Origin: Burkholderia sp. USMB20
Lineage (GTDB): Bacteria; Pseudomonadota; Gammaproteobacteria; Burkholderiales; Burkholderiaceae
NCBI RefSeq assembly: GCF_000949135.2
Contig: NZ_JTAN02000001.1
Coordinates: forward strand, 62,001 to 126,000
Direction of reading: 5' to 3'
Length of the DNA: 64,000 nt
Numbering within the stretch: position 1 is the stretch's first letter; every line of letters starts with the position of its first letter. The notes under the pieces were generated by a model. The model was not told the DNA's origin. It was given only the letters and a program-made list of their open reading frames with translations, and searched no databases. The translations under genes and the position numbers were made by a program. Below are positions 54,437 through 63,501 of the stretch, one piece after another.

Positions 54437-55723
54437 TCAGTTGCCAACCGCTGGAAGAACCGTGCCGCGGCATTCGCCGAAGCCGATCCGGCGAAAACCA
54501 TCGCGATGGCAATACGCCCGCAAGATGACCGTGTCGCCGTCGAGGAGGAACCCGCGTGTCTCGCCGTTCGAGAGTACGATCGGCGACATCCCGCCCGTTG
54601 TGAGTTCGAGCAATGAACCGGCTGCATCAGGCGTCGGACCGGAAAGCGTCCCGGTGCCCAGAAGATCGCCGTCTTGAAGGTTGCAGCCGTTCACGGTGTG
54701 ATGTGCGACGAGCTGCGCCACGGTCCAGTACGCATCGCGATAGTTCGAGCGACTGATGCAATCGCCGGCGTGATCCGCGGCACGCATCTTCTCCGTCTGA
54801 AGCCATACCTCAAGTTCGATCGAAATCGCGCCTCGCTCACGGTTGCCGGCCGAATCCAGATAAGGAAGCGGATCGGGATCTCCGAGCGGGCGCTGGTACG
54901 TTTCACGGAACGGTTCGAGCGCGTCGAGCGTCACCATCCACGGCGATACCGTCGACGCAAAGTTCTTGCTGAGGAACGGTCCGAGCGGCTGATACTCCCA
55001 CGGCTGAATATCGCGCGCGGACCAATCGTTGAACAGAGTGAGCCCGAAAACATGCTCGTCTGCCTCGACGATTGGAACCGGCTCGCCAATCGCGTTCGGA
55101 CGAGACACAAAAATACCCAGCTCCAGCTCGTAATCGAGTTTCTGGGTCGGGCCAACCGTCGGCACGGACACTCCAGGTACCAGCGTCTGACCGCGCGGCC
55201 GTCGGAACGTATGGCCGAGGTCCGGCGAACTCACACCGATCGACGATGCACGACCGTGATACCCGATCGGAACCCACTTGTAATTCGGCAGCAGCGGGTT
55301 GTCGGGGCGGAACTGCTTGCCGACATTCGTGGCGTGATAAACGCTGGTATAGAAATCCGTGTAGTCGCCAATCGTGCACGGCAGCCCCATTACGGCTTCC
55401 GACATAGGAACGAGCGCAGCGCGAAACCGCGCCTCGTCTGGGCTTCCGATGCGAAGCCCGAACGAAATCGCATCACGCAACACTTGCCTTTCAGTGCGCG
55501 GCCGCCGCATCAGTTCGTGAATGTCGTCGGTTCGAACCAAGCCTGCGCGCTTCAGATCGAGCACCTGATCACCGATCGCGACGCCGACATGCCAGTCGAT
55601 CTCGCCGGCACGCCGGAATCGCCCGAACGGCAAATTCTGAATCGGGAAGTCCGTCGTCGGGTCGTTGGCCGCTTCCACCCAGCTACGCAAAGCCGGATCG
55701 TGCGTATGGTCGACGTGTGTCAT
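54437..55723 (-). CDS. fahA: Fumarylacetoacetase
   Basis: This 428-residue hydrolase has DYTDFYTSVYHATNVGKQFR, the N-terminal active-site region, PLLPNYKWVPIGYHGRASSI, and DYELELGIFVSRPN with the metal-binding Glu pair, then FGLTLFNDWSARDIQPWEYQ. It splits fumarylacetoacetate to fumarate and acetoacetate, the final step of tyrosine degradation. ATG 55723 overlaps the upstream VOC gene stop by 4 bases, so the two are coupled. Confidence 0.9.
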   Translation of the reverse strand: MTHVDHTHDPALRSWVEAANDPTTDFPIQNLPFGRFRRAGEIDWHVGVAIGDQVLDLKRAGLVRTDDIHELMRRPRTERQVLRDAISFGLRIGSPDEARFRAALVPMSEAVMGLPCTIGDYTDFYTSVYHATNVGKQFRPDNPLLPNYKWVPIGYHGRASSIGVSSPDLGHTFRRPRGQTLVPGVSVPTVGPTQKLDYELELGIFVSRPNAIGEPVPIVEADEHVFGLTLFNDWSARDIQPWEYQPLGPFLSKNFASTVSPWMVTLDALEPFRETYQRPLGDPDPLPYLDSAGNRERGAISIELEVWLQTEKMRAADHAGDCISRSNYRDAYWTVAQLVAHHTVNGCNLQDGDLLGTGTLSGPTPDAAGSLLELTTGGMSPIVLSNGETRGFLLDGDTVILRAYCHRDGFRRIGFGECRGTVLPAVGN

Positions 55724-56265
55724 TTCGACTGTCCGAGTTCGTTCGCGTGAAGGAATGCTGCATGCTTCGGCGCCCGCTTGGTCCTGGACCATTCCTCCAG
55801 CATGTCCCATTTCACCGCATCGAGTTTGCGGATCATCGCCTCTTCATCGGGGTCCGGACACGCGAGTTCGACGCGATGCCCGTTCGGATCGAAGAAGTAA
55901 ATCGAATGGAACGCGCCGTGATCCGTGACGCCTAGCACATCGATGCCATTCGCTTCGAGATGTGCCTTGAACGCGAGCAACTCTTCGCGGTCCTTCACAC
56001 GAAACGCGATGTGCTGCACCCAGGCGGGCGTGTTCGGATCCCGGCCCATCTCGGGTTGAGTCGGCAACTCGAAAAACGCAAGAACGTTACCGTTCCCCGC
56101 GTCCAGGAAGATGTGCATGTACGGGTCCGGTGCTTTCGTCGACGGCACAAAGTCTTCGGCGATCGCCAGCACGAAGTCCATGTTGAGCATCTTCTGATAC
56201 CAGAGAACCGTTTCCTTCGCGTCTTTGCAGCGATACGCTACGTGATGGATGCGGTCGATCTTCAT
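55720..56265 (-). CDS. VOC-family (glyoxalase/dioxygenase fold) protein
   Basis: This 181-residue protein has two VOC modules. Possible metal ligands are His8 (RIHHVAYRC), Glu66 (LAFFELP), His85 ([10 protein letters not shown]) and Glu133 (GHRVELACP). The four-ligand His/Glu/His/Glu pattern is that of glyoxalase I-like proteins; type I extradiol dioxygenases use His/His/Glu. It overlaps hpd and fahA by 4 bases on each side, so it is an integral part of the homogentisate module. Its reaction is unknown. It could act on a pathway intermediate. Confidence 0.75.
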   Translation of the reverse strand: MKIDRIHHVAYRCKDAKETVLWYQKMLNMDFVLAIAEDFVPSTKAPDPYMHIFLDAGNGNVLAFFELPTQPEMGRDPNTPAWVQHIAFRVKDREELLAFKAHLEANGIDVLGVTDHGAFHSIYFFDPNGHRVELACPDPDEEAMIRKLDAVKWDMLEEWSRTKRAPKHAAFLHANELGQSK

Positions 56266-57353
56266 TCCTGGACTCCGGCGCTCAGTACACCGCGCTGAAT
56301 CTGGTCACGTTCGAGCGACTCGAACAGTGCCTTGAAGTTGCCTTCGCCAAAGCCTTCGCGGTAGTCGCCCTTGCGCTCGATGAATTCGAAGAATACCGGT
56401 CCCAGCAGCGGCTGCGAGAAGATCTGCAGCAGCAGTCTCTTCTGACCGCCCTCGGTCGTACCATCGAGCAGCAGGCCCCGGCTTTGCAGTTCGGCGACGT
56501 TCTCGCCGTGACCCGGCAACCGGGTTTCGATCCCTTCGTAGTAGAACTCGTTCGGAGCGGTCATGACCGGGATGCCGGCCATCTGCAGACGATCGACGGC
56601 ATCGAAGATATTGTCGGTGAGGAGCGCGATATGCTGGATACCCTCACCGTTGAACTGCATCAGGAACTCCTCGATCTGGCCGCCGCCTTGCTTCGCTTCC
56701 TCGTTGAGCGGAATGCGAATCATCCCGTCCGGCGCGGTCATCGCCTTCGACGTGAGACCGGTGTACTCGCCCTTAATGTCGAAGTAGCGGATCTCACGGA
56801 AATTGAACAGCTTCTCGTAGAAGTCGGCCCAATAGCTCATGCGGCCACGGTAGACATTGTGCGTCAGATGATCCACGATCTTGAAGCCATGGCCTACCGG
56901 ATGCCGATCGACGCCGGGCAGAAATTCGAAGTCGATGTCGTAGACGGATTTGCCATCCTCGAAGCGGTCGATCAGATAAAGCGGTGCACCACCGATACCC
57001 TTGATAGCCGGCAGGCGCAATTCCATCGGACCAGTGGGAATTTCGACAGGCTGCGCGCCCAGTTCGATTGCCCGCTTATACGCGTGATGCGAGTCCTTTA
57101 CGCGGAACGCGAGACCGCATGCAGACGGGCCGTGCTCGGCAGCAAAAAACGCTGCCTGACTGCTCGGCTCACGATTGATGATGAAATTGATGTCGCCTTG
57201 GCGGTAAAGCGACACATTCTTCGAGCGATGGCGCGCCACTTCGGTGAACCCCAGTTTCTCGAACAGCGGCTCCAGTACGCCAGGCGTCGGCGACGCGAAC
57301 TCGACGAACTCGAAGCCCATCAGACCCATCGGATTTTCGAAAAGATCAGCCAT
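56262..57353 (-). CDS. hpd: 4-hydroxyphenylpyruvate dioxygenase
   Basis: This 363-residue enzyme has the HPPD pattern: [60 protein letters not shown] and [20 protein letters not shown]. The iron ligands His162, His241 and Glu323 align with the known bacterial HPPD ligands. It converts 4-hydroxyphenylpyruvate, O2 to homogentisate and CO2. It begins 96 bases after soxG, and its stop overlaps the VOC gene start. A homogentisate dioxygenase gene is missing from the window. Confidence 0.9.
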   Translation of the reverse strand: MADLFENPMGLMGFEFVEFASPTPGVLEPLFEKLGFTEVARHRSKNVSLYRQGDINFIINREPSSQAAFFAAEHGPSACGLAFRVKDSHHAYKRAIELGAQPVEIPTGPMELRLPAIKGIGGAPLYLIDRFEDGKSVYDIDFEFLPGVDRHPVGHGFKIVDHLTHNVYRGRMSYWADFYEKLFNFREIRYFDIKGEYTGLTSKAMTAPDGMIRIPLNEEAKQGGGQIEEFLMQFNGEGIQHIALLTDNIFDAVDRLQMAGIPVMTAPNEFYYEGIETRLPGHGENVAELQSRGLLLDGTTEGGQKRLLLQIFSQPLLGPVFFEFIERKGDYREGFGEGNFKALFESLERDQIQRGVLSAGVQE

Positions 57354-57449
57354 GATTAGTCATCCAAATTACAAAAAGTTGATGAATTTCCAATACGAGG
57401 CACGGTGCCACCCGGCACGTGCCCCACTCCGTTGACACTCAATGGAGTA

Positions 57450-58043
57450 TCAAGCAGCCGGCTCGAGAAACTCCTCTGCGGCGTCCAGCATCCACTTGAC
57501 GACGAATTCGACATATCCGATATCGAAATAGATGACGTAGTCACCGCCGCCCCGATGCATCAGCATCGCCGGCAGCCCCGCGAACCGCGTGGTGACCGCA
57601 CGATCCGCCGGAAAGCTGGCTGGATTCATATCGATCGAACACCCTTTCGAAATGAACGCCTGGGCTTCGCGCCCCGTCACAAGGAAGGCCACCCGACTAT
57701 CGGATACCAGCGTGACCGTGGCAAATTGTCCGGCCAGCGCCTCGGTCAGTGCGGACAGGTGCTTTTCCTCGGCGGCAAGTGCGCAAAAACACAAGTATTC
57801 ATTCGGCCCCGTCCATGCGATTCGCACATCAGCACCAACGGACGTTCGCTCCGCGGCCGGAAGATCGGCGCCCAGACACGTGGCGACCTGTGACCGAAAC
57901 GCGTCGTCCGCCGTTCGCCCCTGCACTCGGATGATGCCCGCGAGCGGCAGCTCCGAAATCTGAAGGTTGTCCGCCCGAATCGGAAAGACGTTCGAATCGA
58001 CAAACTGTTGTGAGACTGTCGAACGGGCAATCAGCTTATCCAT
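57450..58043 (-). CDS. soxG: Sarcosine oxidase gamma subunit
   Basis: This 197-residue protein matches the gamma subunit of heterotetrameric sarcosine oxidase: LAGIIRVQGRTADDAFRSQV, then DVRIAWTGPNEYLCFCAL and RAVTTRFAGLPAMLMHRGGG. It lies at the end of soxB-soxD-soxA-soxG and overlaps soxA by 8 bases. The four subunits together demethylate sarcosine to glycine, H2O2 and 5,10-methylene-THF. The gamma subunit is structural. Confidence 0.9.
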   Translation of the reverse strand: MDKLIARSTVSQQFVDSNVFPIRADNLQISELPLAGIIRVQGRTADDAFRSQVATCLGADLPAAERTSVGADVRIAWTGPNEYLCFCALAAEEKHLSALTEALAGQFATVTLVSDSRVAFLVTGREAQAFISKGCSIDMNPASFPADRAVTTRFAGLPAMLMHRGGGDYVIYFDIGYVEFVVKWMLDAAEEFLEPAA

Positions 58044-61035
58044 TGAGGCGCTCCCCTTTCGGATCGAAATGCGCGGTCGGTACGACCCGCGCGGCGATGA
58101 TTTCGCCCTTCGCGTAGATGTTCACCGTTTCGCCCATGCGCGCAGTGCCGTTACGAAGAATGCCAAGACCGATTGCCCTATCGAGCATCGGACTCATGCA
58201 TGCCGTTGTCACGTAGCCATGCGATGCAGTCGGGATCCTTCGTTCTGCCGTTTCGACGAAATGGCCGCCGACCGGCAGTTTTACCTTCGGATCGACCGAT
58301 TCCAGGCCGATGAACTCGAGACGGTTGTCCGCCTTGTCGGCCGGGCGTAGCAGCGATCGCTTGCCGATGAAATCGTCAGCCTTCTTCTCGATAACTTTCG
58401 CCCAACCGATGTCGAGCGGGTTCGAATTCCCGTCGGTATCCGCGCCAACGTGTAGGTAACCCTTCTCGGTCCGCATGACCTCAAGTGCCTCGATGCCGTA
58501 CGGAGTCATGCCGTACGGCTTCCCCGCCGACGCGACGAGATCCCATAGCGATTTGCCATAGCGACTCGCGATCGAGATTTCATACGTAACTTCGCCGGTG
58601 AAGCTTGCACGAAGAATCCGAACCGGCACACCTGCGAACGTCCCGGTACGGAAGTGCATGTGCGGAAAACGTTCAGCCGAGAAATCGATATCGGATTCAA
58701 TCTGCATCAGCACGTCGCGCGCCTTGGGACCAGATACCGTCACGTTGGCCCATTGCGTCGTCACGTTATTGACGTGCACACGCAACTCGGGCCATTCGCA
58801 TTGCGCGTATTCCTCGAGCAAAAGTGCCACACGCGCAACGGCACCGCTCGTCGCATGCACGAGATAGTGGTCTTCGGCCAGCCGAACCACCACGCCGTCA
58901 TCGATCAGCACGCCGTTTTCGTTCGTCAACATCGCGTAGCGCGCGAAACCTGGCTTCAGTGACGCGAGGTTGTTCACGTACACACGGTTCAGGAAGGTAG
59001 CCGCATCGGGACCTCGGACCTCGATCTTGCCAAGTGGCGAACCATCGAACATGCCGACACCGTTGCGCACCGCAAGGACCTCGCGACGCGTTGCCGCCAC
59101 GATATCTTCCTGGCCGCGCGGGTAGTAGTCCGGCCGGCGCCACCCATAATCGCCGAACCGAGCATTCGCTGCACGATGCGACGACACCGACGGAAGCGTC
59201 TGCCAGGGGGCATAAAGCTCGCCGACCGTGTTGCCTGCGAAGGCACCGATCGTCACCGGCTGATACGGCGGGCGGAAACGTGTCGTCCCGACCTTGACGA
59301 TCGGCTGGCCGCTGAGCTCGGCCATGATCGCGAGAATGTTGAAGTTGCTCGATTTCCCTTGATCGACGCTCATCCCGCCCGTCGTATAGCGCTTGACGTG
59401 CTCGACCGAACGGAAGTTTTCGCTCATCGCCAATTCGATATCGGACACCTTGACGTCGTACTGGAAATCGAGCCATTGCTTGTCGGTGCGCGCGCTCTGC
59501 GTATACCAGTACGGTTCGATGTTCGATGCCTCGCGCTCCGCGGCGTGCGTCTTCGGCTCCTCGGCGGTTGATATCACCTCGACGCCGAGATCGCGCACCG
59601 CAGCTTCTGCAGCCTCGATGCCGGATTTGACGCACAACGCCAACGCGAAATCACCATTCGCGGCACCAATCACGCGAACGGCTTGCGCGCAAGAAAGCGG
59701 TACGAGGCACGCATTGGCCTCGTTGTATTGCAGCGTCCCGCCTGCCTGACTATACAAATGGATGGTCGGTGTCCACCCACTCGACATCGCGACCAGATCA
59801 CACTCGACGGTGGTAACATCGTCGCCCAGCTTGCCAGCGCCGAGGTGCTTCGACAGTTTCAGCCCTTTGACTTTTCGCTTGCCGACGACGTCGCGAATAC
59901 CATAGCCGACATGGTGAGCAATACCGAGTCGATTCAACTCGGCGACCCACCGGTCCGAGACACGCGCACGGGTATCGACGACACAGATCGATTTGACGCC
60001 GACCGCATGCAGGTCGAGCGCGGTCTGGTAAGCATTGTCGTTGTTCGTCGCAATGACGATCCGCGAACCGGGGACGACGCCGAAGGCGTTCACGTATGCT
60101 CGAACAGCCGATGCCAGCATGATGCCCGGACGGTCGTTATTGGCAAACACGAGCGGACGCTCGATTGCGCCGGTCGCGAGAATGACCGAGCGCGCCCGGA
60201 TACGCCAGAGGCGTTCCCGCACGCGGCCGCTCTGGCCGTTCGGCCCGAGATGATTTCGGACACGCTCGGCAGCGGCGAGCACGTTGTTCTCGTAATAGCC
60301 ACTCACGTTGGTACGACACAGCAATGTCACGTTCGGAAGTTGCCGGAGCTGGGCGACCGTTTTCTCCACCCACTGCACGCCCGGCACCCCATCGACATCG
60401 AAGCGTTCCCCGGTAAGGGCACCGCCGAACTGCTCCCGATCGTCCACCAGCAACACCCGCAAGCCGGTACGGCCCGCGACGAGTGCGGCTGACAACCCTG
60501 CCGGGCCGCCACCAACGATCAGCAGATCACAATGCACATTGCGCTTCTGGTACTTCTGCGCATCCGGCACCTTGGGTGCTTTGCCGAGACCGGCGATATG
60601 GCGCACGATGCGCTCATAAAAATGCCAGCTGGGCCAAATCATCGACTTGTAATAGAACGACGCCGGAAACAGCTTCGCAAAGCAGTCCATGATCCCCAGG
60701 ACATCGCGCCTCGCATTCGGCCAAGCGTTTTGGCTCGTCGCTTGGAGTTCCGGATACAGCGGCATCATCGTGGCTCGAACGTTCGGTTCGTCGAACTGGC
60801 CCGACTCGAGTTGCAGCAGGCCGTTAGGTTCCTCGACCGAGCATCCCATGATGCCGCGAGGCCGATGCAGCTTGAAGCTGCGACCGACGATATCGACCTC
60901 GTTCGCGAGCAAGGCCGCAGCGAGCGTGTCACCTTCCAGCCCCTCATAGGACCGACCATCGAACGTGAAGCGCACCTTACGGCGCAGCTCGTTCGCAAGT
61001 CGTCCGTACACGGGCACACGATTACGCGACTTCAT
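58036..61035 (-). CDS. soxA: Sarcosine oxidase alpha subunit
   Basis: This 999-residue subunit has an N-terminal 2Fe-2S-like domain (VRFTFDGRSYEGLEGDTLAA, IMGCSVEEPNGLLQL), an FAD/NAD part with DLLIVGGGPAGLSAALVAGR at about residue 175, and a C-terminal aminomethyltransferase (GcvT-like) domain binding tetrahydrofolate (FDGSPLGKIEVRGPDAATFL, SLLRPADKADN). This is the usual layout of the large sarcosine oxidase subunit. ATG 61035 has GGAGG upstream and overlaps soxD by 14 bases. Confidence 0.9.
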   Translation of the reverse strand: MKSRNRVPVYGRLANELRRKVRFTFDGRSYEGLEGDTLAAALLANEVDIVGRSFKLHRPRGIMGCSVEEPNGLLQLESGQFDEPNVRATMMPLYPELQATSQNAWPNARRDVLGIMDCFAKLFPASFYYKSMIWPSWHFYERIVRHIAGLGKAPKVPDAQKYQKRNVHCDLLIVGGGPAGLSAALVAGRTGLRVLLVDDREQFGGALTGERFDVDGVPGVQWVEKTVAQLRQLPNVTLLCRTNVSGYYENNVLAAAERVRNHLGPNGQSGRVRERLWRIRARSVILATGAIERPLVFANNDRPGIMLASAVRAYVNAFGVVPGSRIVIATNNDNAYQTALDLHAVGVKSICVVDTRARVSDRWVAELNRLGIAHHVGYGIRDVVGKRKVKGLKLSKHLGAGKLGDDVTTVECDLVAMSSGWTPTIHLYSQAGGTLQYNEANACLVPLSCAQAVRVIGAANGDFALALCVKSGIEAAEAAVRDLGVEVISTAEEPKTHAAEREASNIEPYWYTQSARTDKQWLDFQYDVKVSDIELAMSENFRSVEHVKRYTTGGMSVDQGKSSNFNILAIMAELSGQPIVKVGTTRFRPPYQPVTIGAFAGNTVGELYAPWQTLPSVSSHRAANARFGDYGWRRPDYYPRGQEDIVAATRREVLAVRNGVGMFDGSPLGKIEVRGPDAATFLNRVYVNNLASLKPGFARYAMLTNENGVLIDDGVVVRLAEDHYLVHATSGAVARVALLLEEYAQCEWPELRVHVNNVTTQWANVTVSGPKARDVLMQIESDIDFSAERFPHMHFRTGTFAGVPVRILRASFTGEVTYEISIASRYGKSLWDLVASAGKPYGMTPYGIEALEVMRTEKGYLHVGADTDGNSNPLDIGWAKVIEKKADDFIGKRSLLRPADKADNRLEFIGLESVDPKVKLPVGGHFVETAERRIPTASHGYVTTACMSPMLDRAIGLGILRNGTARMGETVNIYAKGEIIAARVVPTAHFDPKGERLNG

Positions 61036-61342
61036 GCATACCTCCGGTGATCGTCTCGCCCGCTCCACCATGCCGTGAATCGGTATCGAACGTGAAGACA
61101 CGCACCAGTGCGTGGCTGACAGTATCGCGTTCGATGCCGAACCATTGCCGACAACCGAACGTGTGGCGCCAGCGCTCGCGGGCATTGCCGCGCGTGTTGT
61201 CCCGCGTGAATAGGTAATCGGCCCATTGCTCATCCGACAGGTTCTGCGGCGCCGCAGGCCGCACGCGATCGTACGGGCCGCCGAACGTGAATTCGTCTTC
61301 GTCGCGTGTACTCCCGCAATACGGGCACGGAATGCGTAACAT
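61022..61342 (-). CDS. soxD: Sarcosine oxidase delta subunit
   Basis: This 106-residue protein reads LRIPCPYCGSTRDEDEFTFG, then RPAAPQNLSDEQWADYLFTR, then GCRQWFGIERDTVSHALVRV. The CPYCG and later Cys/His residues form the zinc site of the sarcosine oxidase delta subunit. It is 12 bases after soxB and overlaps soxA. Confidence 0.9.
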   Translation of the reverse strand: MLRIPCPYCGSTRDEDEFTFGGPYDRVRPAAPQNLSDEQWADYLFTRDNTRGNARERWRHTFGCRQWFGIERDTVSHALVRVFTFDTDSRHGGAGETITGGMHEVA

Positions 61343-61354
61343 GGTTCTTCTCGC

Positions 61355-62605
61355 TTAGTGGTCGACGCCGGCAGCAGCGGCTTCATTGACGAAGCGGCCT
61401 GTTGCAAAGCGTTCCATGCCGAATGGCTCGATAAGGGGATGCGGCCGATCATTCGCGACCGTATAGGCGAGCGTCTCGCCGCCGACCGGAATGGCTTTGA
61501 AACCGCCCGTGCCCCAGCCAGTGCTGATGTAGAGCGCGGTCACCGGGGTCTTGCCGAGAATCGGGCTCGAATCTGGCGACAGATCGACGATACCCGCCCA
61601 TTGGCGCATGAGCTTCAGTCGGCTGAACGAGGGGAACAGGTTCAGCGCCGCGCTCAGCGTGTCTTCGAGTGCGGGCAGCGTTCCACGCTGGCCGTACGAC
61701 GGGTAGGCGTCGGCCCGGCCGCCGATCAGGATCTCGCCGCGGTCGGACTGGCTGACGTAGCAATGGACGAGCGGCGACACGACCAACCCGTCCAGGACGG
61801 GTTTGACTGGCTCGCTGACCATGGCCTGCAGCGCGACGCTGGTGATCGGCAATGAAAGGCCGGCCATCTTGCCCATCACGGACGAATTGCCCGCGACCGC
61901 GATGACGACCTTGTCAGCTTCGATATAGCCAAGCTTGGTTTCGACGCCGCGAATCCGGCTTCCGTTCATGCGCAGCCCAGTCACCTCGCAGTTCTGGACG
62001 ATGTCGACGCCGAGGTTGTCCGCGCCCCGCGCGTAGCCCCATGCGACCGCGTCGTGTCGAGCCACGCCCGCGCGACGCTGGATGAATCCGCCCAGGATCG
62101 GAAAACGGGCGCTCGGGCTGGTGTCGAGCGCCGGCATGTACTCCCGGATCTGGCTCAGATCGAACATCTCGGCGTCGATACCCTGCAGCTGAATCGAGTT
62201 CGACCAGCGTTCGAGGCCATCCATCTGATGCGGATTGTGCGCGAGCGTCAATGCGCCGCGCTGGCTCAACATGATGTTGTAGTTGAGCTCCTTGCTCAGG
62301 CCTTCATACAGCTGCAGCGATCGCTCGAAAAAGTTCGTGCTTTCCGGGTAGAAGTAGTTCGACCGGATGGCGGTGGTATTGCGCCCGGTGTTCCCGCCGC
62401 CCAGCCAACCCTTTTCGAGAACCGCGACGTTTGTGATGCCGTGGTTCTTCGCAAGGTAATAGGCGGTGGCAAGCCCCTGCCCGCCACCACCGACGATGAC
62501 GACGTCATATCGTGATTTCGGTTCGCGAGAGTGCCACGCCGGCGTCCAGTTGCGATGGCCGGTCAGCGCGTGCTTCGCGAGTGACCAGAATGAATAGTGT
62601 TCCAA
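61355..62605 (-). CDS. soxB: Sarcosine oxidase beta subunit
   Basis: This 416-residue flavoprotein has YDVVIVGGGGQGLATAYYLA for FAD and VARHDAVAWGYARGADNLGV, with His184 as the probable covalent FMN site. It carries out the oxidation of sarcosine. The start is TTG 62605 (LEHYSFWSLAKHALTG), with AGAGG 7 bases upstream; the longer frame to 63,103 continues into antisense of purU and is not real. It lies between purU (23 bases before) and soxD. Confidence 0.9.
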   Translation of the reverse strand: MEHYSFWSLAKHALTGHRNWTPAWHSREPKSRYDVVIVGGGGQGLATAYYLAKNHGITNVAVLEKGWLGGGNTGRNTTAIRSNYFYPESTNFFERSLQLYEGLSKELNYNIMLSQRGALTLAHNPHQMDGLERWSNSIQLQGIDAEMFDLSQIREYMPALDTSPSARFPILGGFIQRRAGVARHDAVAWGYARGADNLGVDIVQNCEVTGLRMNGSRIRGVETKLGYIEADKVVIAVAGNSSVMGKMAGLSLPITSVALQAMVSEPVKPVLDGLVVSPLVHCYVSQSDRGEILIGGRADAYPSYGQRGTLPALEDTLSAALNLFPSFSRLKLMRQWAGIVDLSPDSSPILGKTPVTALYISTGWGTGGFKAIPVGGETLAYTVANDRPHPLIEPFGMERFATGRFVNEAAAAGVDH

Positions 62606-62628
62606 GCGAGACCTCTTGCGCGTATCGA

Positions 62629-63501
62629 TTACAGAACGACGGTGCGATGGCCGTTCAGGAAAATGCGTCCCTCGCTGAACAGTCGGACGGCTTGCGCCAG
62701 TGCCACCGCTTCGCTGTCGTGGCCCACGAGCACCATGTCTTCCGCACTGTACGTGTGATCGATCGCCTTGACCTCCTGGACGATGATCGGCCCTTCGTCG
62801 AGGTCGCTGGTCACGAAATGCGCGGTCGCCCCAATGACTTTGACACCGCGATCGTGAGCCTGATGGTACGGGCGCGCACCTTTGAAACCAGGCAGAAACG
62901 AATGGTGAATGTTGATGGCACGACCTTCGAGCTTGCGGCTCATGTCGTCCGACAGGATCTGCATGTAGCGCGCAAGCACGAGCAGTTCCGCACCGGTGCT
63001 CGCGAACAGGTCGAGAATCTGCGCTTCCTGCTGCGGCTTGGTATCCGACGTGATTGGAAAATGATGGAATGGGATCCCATACCACTCGACCAGACTGCGG
63101 CAATCGTTATGGTTCGATACGACGCCGACGATGTCGATCGCGAGCGCCCCGGCACGCCATTTGGTCAACAGCAGATTCAGACAGTGGTCATACTTCGAGA
63201 CGGCGATCAGAACCTTGGGGCGATAGTCGGCAGCACGGATCGTATATTCCATCTCCAGTTCCTTCGCGAGAACCGACAACTTCGTCCGCAGGTCGTCGAC
63301 CGAGCCTTTCAGCACGTGATCGTCGAACACCATGCGCGCAAAGAATTTTTCGGTTTGCGGGTCACCGTAATGAAACGACTCCGTGACGAAGGCACCCTGC
63401 TCGTACAGCAGGTTCGACACTTTCGCAAGAATGCCCAGACGGTCAGGGCATTCGAAGGTGAACAGATATTCGGACGACTTGTGCGCGGCAGGTGTGGACA
63501 T
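62629..63501 (-). CDS. purU: Formyltetrahydrofolate deformylase
   Basis: This 290-residue protein has an N-terminal ACT domain (YLFTFECPDRLGILAKVSNL) and a formyltransferase-like hydrolase domain with AINIHHSFLPGFKGARPYHQ and TSDLDEGPIIVQEVK. It hydrolyses 10-formyl-THF to formate and THF. This regenerates free THF for sarcosine oxidase, with FolD making formyl-THF from methylene-THF. ATG 63501 has AGGAAA upstream. It is the first gene of the long leftward operon. Confidence 0.9.
   Translation of the reverse strand: MSTPAAHKSSEYLFTFECPDRLGILAKVSNLLYEQGAFVTESFHYGDPQTEKFFARMVFDDHVLKGSVDDLRTKLSVLAKELEMEYTIRAADYRPKVLIAVSKYDHCLNLLLTKWRAGALAIDIVGVVSNHNDCRSLVEWYGIPFHHFPITSDTKPQQEAQILDLFASTGAELLVLARYMQILSDDMSRKLEGRAINIHHSFLPGFKGARPYHQAHDRGVKVIGATAHFVTSDLDEGPIIVQEVKAIDHTYSAEDMVLVGHDSEAVALAQAVRLFSEGRIFLNGHRTVVL

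Noticed and set aside
62606-63103. N-terminal extension of SoxB
   Set aside because: It is antisense to purU and unrelated to sarcosine oxidase; TTG 62605 gives the normal length.
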